From Armatimonadota bacterium (GTDB lineage Bacteria; Armatimonadota; Fimbriimonadia; Fimbriimonadales; Fimbriimonadaceae), in NCBI GenBank assembly GCA_018268255.1, contig JAFDWX010000001.1, positions 310,001 to 374,000 of the forward strand: 64,000 bases of DNA, read 5' to 3'. Numbering within the stretch: the stretch's first letter is position 1; each line of letters opens with the position of its first letter. This document shows, piece after piece, positions 58,876 through 64,000 of this stretch. Under the pieces are notes generated by a model. That model saw only the letters and a program-made list of their open reading frames with translations, had not been told where the DNA came from and made no database searches. The position numbers and the translations under genes were made by a program.

Positions 58876-60069
58876 ATGCTACTGAGTATTGTCCTCGCCG
58901 CTTCCTTGGCGCAATTGAGACTGGCCGATGGAGATCGAGTGGTTTTCTATGGTGACTCGATAACGGAACAACTCCTCTACACAACCTATGTTGAGACTCT
59001 TGTAACCACTAGATATCCCAAGTTGAATATTCAATGGACGGCTTGTGGAGTAGGCGGTGACTGCACCTGGGGAGGCTGGATGGGTGACCCGGAGACTCGA
59101 ATGAAACGGGATGTGGCTCCCCAAAGACCAACACATATCACAGTCATGCTAGGAATGAATGACGGCGGGTATGTAGCTTTCGATCCTAAGATCTTCGCTA
59201 CTTATCAAGAGTGGTATGGCAAGTTGGTGGATCGAATGCTTCTGCTCCCCACAAAACCGAAGCTGTATCTCATTAAAGAAACTCCGTTTGACGAAGAGAA
59301 TCATCCTGAAACAGCATTCAAAGGATACTCAGGAACGGTTGATCGATTTGGGAACTACGCGCTTGAATTGGCTCGCAAGCGGAGCCTCGAGGGAATCGAT
59401 GGTGCTAATCCGATCAGGGAGTTTCTCAAAATTGTGAGAAAGATGAAACCCGAGAAGGCTTCGCAGATAATTCCCGATGCAATTCATCCGAGTCCAGCTG
59501 CGCACTTGATACTGGCTCGTGCCATTGCTGAATCTTGGAGTGTGACGCCTCTCGTAAGTAGGACGGTGCTTGATGCTGCAAGCCTTTCAGTGATCTCACA
59601 TGAACGATCGTCCATTGAAGGTTGGAATGGCATGGAATGGAATCAGTTGGATGATGCACTGCCATTTCCCATAGTTTCCGAATGTGAACTTGCGCATTCG
59701 CTGGGCCAGTTCGCGGAGTTTAATCAGCAGATTCTAGCTATTAAGAATCTGCAACCTGGGATCTATGAGCTTCACATTGATGGAAAAGCGGTTGACAAGG
59801 GTACTGAATCCGAGTGGTCACTTGGGAAAAACCTTTCCAACTTGGAAACTCCGATGCATCAGCAAAGTAGAGAAGTGTTTAAGCTCATTGCGGAGAAGGC
59901 AAAAGCATTTCACACTCGGCAATACGACATTTTGTATAATTTTGATAAGTATCCGGCGGCAAAGCCTGTTATCGCAGAGATGGACCGGCTTATTGACGAC
60001 ATAGTGAAACGAATCCGCGTTCAGGTCAGGGCGGTCGAACACCACTTCAAACTTGCAAAAGTTCAGTAG
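58876..60069 (+). CDS. SGNH/GDSL-family hydrolase
   Basis: 397 residues. A signal-like start (MLLSIVLAASLAQL) precedes VVFYGDSITEQ (block I), VMLGMNDGG (block III) and IPDAIHPSPAAH (block V, Asp-x-x-His-Pro). Such enzymes often remove acetyl groups from plant or microbial polysaccharides. The last third has no clear family and ends with a helix (AEMDRLIDDIVKRIRVQVRA). It lies 13 bases after the glycoside hydrolase and 12 before the beta-helix gene, so co-expression is likely. GTG 58867 is another possible start. Confidence 0.85.
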   Translation: MLLSIVLAASLAQLRLADGDRVVFYGDSITEQLLYTTYVETLVTTRYPKLNIQWTACGVGGDCTWGGWMGDPETRMKRDVAPQRPTHITVMLGMNDGGYVAFDPKIFATYQEWYGKLVDRMLLLPTKPKLYLIKETPFDEENHPETAFKGYSGTVDRFGNYALELARKRSLEGIDGANPIREFLKIVRKMKPEKASQIIPDAIHPSPAAHLILARAIAESWSVTPLVSRTVLDAASLSVISHERSSIEGWNGMEWNQLDDALPFPIVSECELAHSLGQFAEFNQQILAIKNLQPGIYELHIDGKAVDKGTESEWSLGKNLSNLETPMHQQSREVFKLIAEKAKAFHTRQYDILYNFDKYPAAKPVIAEMDRLIDDIVKRIRVQVRAVEHHFKLAKVQ

Positions 60070-60081
60070 TCTGGGGCTCCT

Positions 60082-61593
60082 ATGGATTTCTATATTAGTT
60101 CATGCGGTGATGACGTGTTTTCCGGAACAACGCTTGAGTTAGCGTGGCAAAGCCTGGATAGGGCAAGTGATCATCGATTTCAACCTGGAGATCGCCTCCT
60201 TCTGGAAGGTGGGGTTACCCATCATGGAACGCTCAGGGTTAATGGACCTGGCGTCCAAATCAGTAGCTTCGGTTCTGGCGCTGCATTAGTGTCAGCTGGT
60301 GAATTTGATGGCATCGTTATCGAGAACGGAAGCAATTGTGTGATCAGCAATATTAAAATTACTGGCGCGTGGAACACCTATTTGCAGAGCGGCAGTATCG
60401 GCACCGGACTGTTGGTTAGACAAATTGCGAACTCTGGGCACACTGAGGGGCCAAGAATCGAGGCCGTCTCTTCCTCCGGCTTTCGCAACGGCGGAATATG
60501 CGTAGCTGGTAGTGAGAGCAAATCTGGTTTTGACTCAATAGTAATTGAGAACTGTATTGCTAATGAAAACGGATCCGTTGGTATTGTCGTGTCTGGGACC
60601 ATGGACCCAAATTCCGAGGAGTACTCTCATAGAGGGGTAACGATCCGAGGATGCCAAGCGCACAGAAATCGGGGAATTAGTAACATCGGATGCCATTCCG
60701 GCTCTGGGATAGTCGTTTCCGACTGTATGAATGTCGTGATTGAGAACTGTTTAGCCTCGGAGAATGGCGAGAACTCAAATGACCTCAAGGGTGGACCTGT
60801 TGGAATATGGGCTTGGGATTGCGATCACGTCGTCATCCAACACTGTGAATCGCACCACAATCGTTCCATGACAGGCGATGGAGGAGGGTTCGATTTGGAC
60901 GGGGGATGCACGAACAGCGTCATGCAATACAACTACTCCCACGACAACGCGGGTCCTGGTTTTCTTATCGCCCAATTTCCCGATGCACGTCCGCTTAGGG
61001 GTTGCGTTGTACGATTTAACCTCAGCATCAACGATGGTCGGAATGGCGATGCCAGTGGAATCTTTGTCTGGGACGGCAACGGCAAGCTCGATCACTGTGA
61101 CTGCCACAACAATACAATCATTTTGAATGGAGTGGTTGGAAAGGCCGCGAGCTGCTATTGCTCCATTTCTCCAACTAAGAATATCCGTTTGCTCAATAAC
61201 CTATTTATAGCGGGTGCTGGTGTTCGGTATCTTGTACTTCCGGAAAAGCAGGAGCAGATGTACGTTAACCACAACCTGTACATCGGGTCCAACTCATTTT
61301 CGGCGCTTCACTGTAACCAGGAGTGGGATGATTTTGGCCTGTGGCAGGATGAGATCGGATATGACTCGCACTCGATGTATTTAGACCTAGATATACCCGA
61401 GCGGATATTTTTGGCCCCCGAATGCAGTGGCAAGCAGTTAATTAAGTGGATAAAGGAATTCACAACTTGGCTCGGTATCATGCCAAGTTTAGAAGGTTTC
61501 CAGGGGATAGCAACAAAGAACTTGGGAGAGCGGGATTTCATCGGTAATCCGATCAATGTCGCTCTAGTCCGTCCGGGCGCTGTTGAGTGGTAG
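60082..61593 (+). CDS. Right-handed parallel beta-helix protein
   Basis: 503 residues. Beta-helix coils run from about residue 50 to 380 (GIVIENGSNCVISNIKITG, GVTIRGCQAHRNRGISNIG, CVVRFNLSINDGR, NNTIILNGVVGK), the layout of polysaccharide lyases, epimerases and related enzymes. The first residues (MDFYISSCGDDVFSGTTLELAW) form the usual N-terminal cap of this group; no signal peptide is seen. It ends the LacI-pseudopilin-hydrolase run and faces the ABC transporter genes. No catalytic site can be named by eye. Confidence 0.78.
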   Translation: MDFYISSCGDDVFSGTTLELAWQSLDRASDHRFQPGDRLLLEGGVTHHGTLRVNGPGVQISSFGSGAALVSAGEFDGIVIENGSNCVISNIKITGAWNTYLQSGSIGTGLLVRQIANSGHTEGPRIEAVSSSGFRNGGICVAGSESKSGFDSIVIENCIANENGSVGIVVSGTMDPNSEEYSHRGVTIRGCQAHRNRGISNIGCHSGSGIVVSDCMNVVIENCLASENGENSNDLKGGPVGIWAWDCDHVVIQHCESHHNRSMTGDGGGFDLDGGCTNSVMQYNYSHDNAGPGFLIAQFPDARPLRGCVVRFNLSINDGRNGDASGIFVWDGNGKLDHCDCHNNTIILNGVVGKAASCYCSISPTKNIRLLNNLFIAGAGVRYLVLPEKQEQMYVNHNLYIGSNSFSALHCNQEWDDFGLWQDEIGYDSHSMYLDLDIPERIFLAPECSGKQLIKWIKEFTTWLGIMPSLEGFQGIATKNLGERDFIGNPINVALVRPGAVEW

Positions 61594-61862
61594 TCCCACA
61601 CCCCCAGTCCATATATGAAGATAAGTTATGCAAGAGCAGGACTGTAACACAACCGTGTCTATTGAGGCGCCTGCCCAAGCGTCCTTGTTAGGGAAATGAC
61701 CAGGTTGTCATCGATGAATCGCTTCTCGATGTCCGCGGAGAACGGTGCTAGATTTGGGCATTGAATTCGCAGAGGCTCACAAGGAACAAGTCATAATTGA
61801 ATTGCTTTATCGGGCAATGTTTCTCCCTTCTGCCCAAGGTGCCCTCCAACGAACCTGCGAAC
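61594..61862. other. Intergenic stretch between convergent sugar-use operons
   Basis: 269 bases with no plausible gene. Only a short inverted repeat, GGGCA/TGCCC near 61817-61840, is visible, without a T-run. No terminator or known RNA is recognised. Confidence 0.5.
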
Positions 61863-62681
61863 CTATCCCTTAACAGCACCAAGCTGAATGCCTTTTACTA
61901 AGTGCTTCTGGAGAAGGATAAACAGAAGTGCGGGTGGCACGATGCTCATCACGCTAGCGGCCATGAGCAAGTTCGTCGTGCGGCCATACATCGAATCAAA
62001 ATACATTAATCCGATCGGCAATGTGCGGAGTTGGTCGCTCTTGACGATAACCAATGGCCAGAAGAATGAACCATAGTTTCCCATAAATGTGAATACAGCG
62101 AGAGTAATCAATCCAGGGCGCGACAATGGCAATGCTACTTCAGCAAAAATCTGCCAGGGTGTTGCTCCATCAATATATGCGGCTTCATCCAACGCTGGCG
62201 GAATCGTCAGCATGAACTGTCGAAGTAGGAATGTTCCAAATGCGCTGAACGATGCCGGAACGATAAGGCCGGTAAAGGAATCCAGAAGGTGCAGCTTCAC
62301 CATAATTGTGTAGTTCGGAATCATGGTCACCACTCCCGGAATCATCATCGTGGCAAGATAGAGCTTAAATAGCGAATCTCGACCACTCCATTTCAGGCGT
62401 GCGAAGGAAAACGCAGCGAGTGAAGATGTAAGTAAAGTGAGAAGTGTTACCCACGCAGCAATAAACACGCTATTCGCATAGTAGCGGGAGAAATTCACTT
62501 GCTGAAAAACTTCTGAATAATTGCCCGGGTTGGCAGCAGACGGAAGAATCGAGGATTGTTCGACTTCCTGGAGTGGCTTCAAACTGGTCAAGATCATCCA
62601 GAGAAATGGAGCCAAGGTCGTAATGGATAGAACGACAAGGCACGCAATAACCAGCACGGACATCCACTTAGATTGCTTCAT
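61863..62681 (-). CDS. Carbohydrate ABC transporter permease (MalG/UgpE type)
   Basis: 272 residues with six hydrophobic segments. The EAA loop reads DEAAYIDGATPWQIFAEVAL and is followed by PLSRPG, the contact site for the ATPase. ATG 62681 overlaps the preceding permease stop (ATGA). With its partner and the binding protein it imports a mono- or oligosaccharide; the ATPase gene (MsmK/UgpC type) is not in the window and may be shared. Confidence 0.93.
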   Translation of the reverse strand: MKQSKWMSVLVIACLVVLSITTLAPFLWMILTSLKPLQEVEQSSILPSAANPGNYSEVFQQVNFSRYYANSVFIAAWVTLLTLLTSSLAAFSFARLKWSGRDSLFKLYLATMMIPGVVTMIPNYTIMVKLHLLDSFTGLIVPASFSAFGTFLLRQFMLTIPPALDEAAYIDGATPWQIFAEVALPLSRPGLITLAVFTFMGNYGSFFWPLVIVKSDQLRTLPIGLMYFDSMYGRTTNLLMAASVMSIVPPALLFILLQKHLVKGIQLGAVKG

Positions 62682-63628
62682 AGGTCGGTTGCCTCGCGAC
62701 TGCCGAACTTCCAATGAGCTAGTGTGACGGCAAAAACTATAGCGAACAGTATCCATGCGACTGCGGATGCGTAGCCGATTCTGAATTCCTCGAAAGCTTT
62801 TGAGTAAATGTGGTAAGCAAGCGTAGTGGTCGAACCTGCAGGGCCGCCTCCAGTCATGACTCGCGCCTGCTCAAAGCCACCCTGAAGCCCGCCGATGAGG
62901 CCCATCGTAATAATGAAGAAGGTTGTCGGAGCCAAAGATGGCCAAGTCACTGCCCTAAAGCACTGCCAACGGCTTGCACCATCCAGTTGAGCGGCTTCCG
63001 TAAGATCCTCAGGAACATTAGTGAGGGCAGCGAGGTAAAGCAGCATATTGCTGCCTCCGATCGACATCCAAATACCCATGAGTATCAGAGCGTCGCGTGC
63101 ACCGATGCCGAATTGGGTTCCTGTCATCCCGAGCTTTTCAGGTTCCAGTCCCAGTATGTTCTTTGTGGAAAGCAGCCACTGGGGCACATCCATGGGTAAA
63201 TGCAACACACGGGAAGTTGCGAGTAGAAACTGGTTGATGGGGCCAAAAGTTGGGTTGTACAGTGCTTTCCATAAGATCATGAGCGCAACGCCGCTTGTGA
63301 AACTTGGGAGGTACAGCAACGTCCGATAAGCAACCATCCCCTTGATCTTTTGGTTAAGAAGTACCGCGAGAAAAAGTGATCCCGCTATCGCAAAAGGCAT
63401 GCCGAGCAAGAAATAAACTGTGTTTACAAAGTAGAGCCAGAACTTCTTATCCAGAAGCAATTCTGCAAAATTTGCGAGGCCCACGAAACTGGTTTGCCCC
63501 GGTTCCTGTAGGTTCCAATCCGTCAGGCTTGCTCCTAGTGAAAAGAATACCGGTCCGAAGGTGAAAACCAGGAAGCCTAGAAGGTTTGGTAAGAGGAACA
63601 AGATCGCAGTCTTTCGTGATACCTTCAA
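62678..63628 (-). CDS. Carbohydrate ABC transporter permease (MalF/UgpA type)
   Basis: 316 residues with six hydrophobic segments starting at ILFLLPNLLGFLVFTFGPVF. The EAA loop is DLTEAAQLDGASRWQCF, then TWPSLAP. The start is TTG 63628, in a TTGA overlap with the binding-protein stop and preceded by GAGAGGCAGG. It forms the membrane pair with the following permease. Confidence 0.93.
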   Translation of the reverse strand: MKVSRKTAILFLLPNLLGFLVFTFGPVFFSLGASLTDWNLQEPGQTSFVGLANFAELLLDKKFWLYFVNTVYFLLGMPFAIAGSLFLAVLLNQKIKGMVAYRTLLYLPSFTSGVALMILWKALYNPTFGPINQFLLATSRVLHLPMDVPQWLLSTKNILGLEPEKLGMTGTQFGIGARDALILMGIWMSIGGSNMLLYLAALTNVPEDLTEAAQLDGASRWQCFRAVTWPSLAPTTFFIITMGLIGGLQGGFEQARVMTGGGPAGSTTTLAYHIYSKAFEEFRIGYASAVAWILFAIVFAVTLAHWKFGSREATDL

Positions 63629-64000
63629 CGACCTGCCTCTCGAATTCGACGATCATACTCCTCTCTCAGCTTTGGCTTCTTCCGGATGGATTGTTTGATT
63701 TCGAAGTTGATTTCTGTTGCCGCATCATGCAGTGCAGCTTGAGCACTCTTGGCATCGATCCGTACTAAATCCAGTTGCGTCGATAAGATTTGGTTGGCTA
63801 ATCCACCGTTGATAAAGGGACTGGTCCGTTGATAAGAAGAGCGATCGGCAGCATCTTTCCAAACATCATTATCGAGTTCGTCTGGATGTTTCGGATCAAA
63901 TTGGAAGTCTGCTCCAACGCAGTACTCTTTGAAAGCTGCAATTCCGTCAGCCTGGCTGTTAATAAGAGTGTTATACGGTTTGGAAGCCAGAAATGCCAGA
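63625..64000 (-). CDS. Sugar ABC transporter substrate-binding protein (C-terminal part)
   Basis: About 125 residues are visible; the frame is open to the right edge, so the start is outside. The visible part (YNTLINSQADGIAAFKEYC, then KDAADRSSYQRTSPFINGG and AALHDAATEINFEIKQSI) looks like the C-terminal lobe and tail of a family 1 solute-binding protein, and the gene order (binding protein, MalF-type, MalG-type) supports it. The tail ends in a basic stretch (RKKPKLREEYDRRIREAGR), somewhat longer than usual. Its TGA overlaps the TTG of the permease. Confidence 0.75.
   Translation of the reverse strand, partial: LAFLASKPYNTLINSQADGIAAFKEYCVGADFQFDPKHPDELDNDVWKDAADRSSYQRTSPFINGGLANQILSTQLDLVRIDAKSAQAALHDAATEINFEIKQSIRKKPKLREEYDRRIREAGR

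Noticed and set aside
61594-61862. A gene remnant between the convergent sugar-use operons
   Set aside because: Only short frames without family matches or start signals; treated as non-coding.
1-64000. CRISPR arrays, insertion sequences, prophage or integrase genes
   Set aside because: No regularly spaced repeats, transposase, integrase or phage structural genes were seen on either strand.

Overview
The window reads as a chromosomal stretch of a Gram-negative-type bacterium, most likely an Armatimonadota (Fimbriimonadia-like) member. The basis is a combination: lipid A genes (lpxD, lpxC) and a TamB-like outer-membrane assembly protein show a diderm envelope; a Pup/UBact-type modifier sits with a Dop-like enzyme and a 20S proteasome beta subunit; and there are type IV pilus genes, a DUF1559-type pseudopilin and secreted proteins ending in dockerin-like repeats. 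The phylum call is inference. No transposase, phage gene or CRISPR array was seen. Bases up to about 50 kb are fairly GC-rich; from about 53 kb on the sequence is visibly richer in A+T.

Layout. 1-9 kb: end of a lipid A operon (lpxD-lpxC), a YCII-domain gene, a Fic protein behind two matching 28-bp inverted repeats, a DUF5916 outer-membrane-type protein, an SGNH lipoprotein, a DegT aminotransferase and a Wzx-like flippase, then a structured non-coding stretch. 9-17 kb: alaS, and on the opposite strand a gene set encoding an HDOD-like protein, a lipoprotein, Dop, UBact and the proteasome beta subunit; the last four are tightly spaced or overlapping. 17-24 kb: yceD-plsX-fabH, a small beta-barrel protein, glyS, pilB. 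24-36 kb: a dockerin-like secreted protein, pilT-pilC, CBS-DUF1385, secG, a metallophosphatase, lipA and a large tamB-like gene. 36-50 kb: ndk, a ThuA-like protein, fliS/fliT-like genes, prfB, a B12-type radical SAM gene with a membrane partner, dedA, a methyltransferase, an RNase E/G, a DCC protein, a beta-helix protein, hemW, a cupin and tRNA-Asn.

50-64 kb looks like a carbohydrate-use region: a GH106-like glycosidase, a second dockerin-like protein, then a LacI regulator followed closely by a pseudopilin, a small lipoprotein, a clan-A-like glycoside hydrolase, an SGNH hydrolase and a beta-helix protein. Convergent to it is a sugar ABC transporter set (binding protein, two permeases) that runs off the right edge.

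Two genome-wide habits stand out. Many first genes carry a box close to G-G/C-T-A-N-N-C/A-T only 5-18 bases before the start codon, often without a Shine-Dalgarno sequence, which suggests leaderless or near-leaderless mRNAs; several secreted-protein genes instead have a clear purine-rich ribosome site. Gene packing is extreme: GTGA, ATGA and TTGA overlaps are common, and three convergent pairs share their stop-codon bases. The most notable system is the UBact-proteasome locus at 12.1-15.8 kb.
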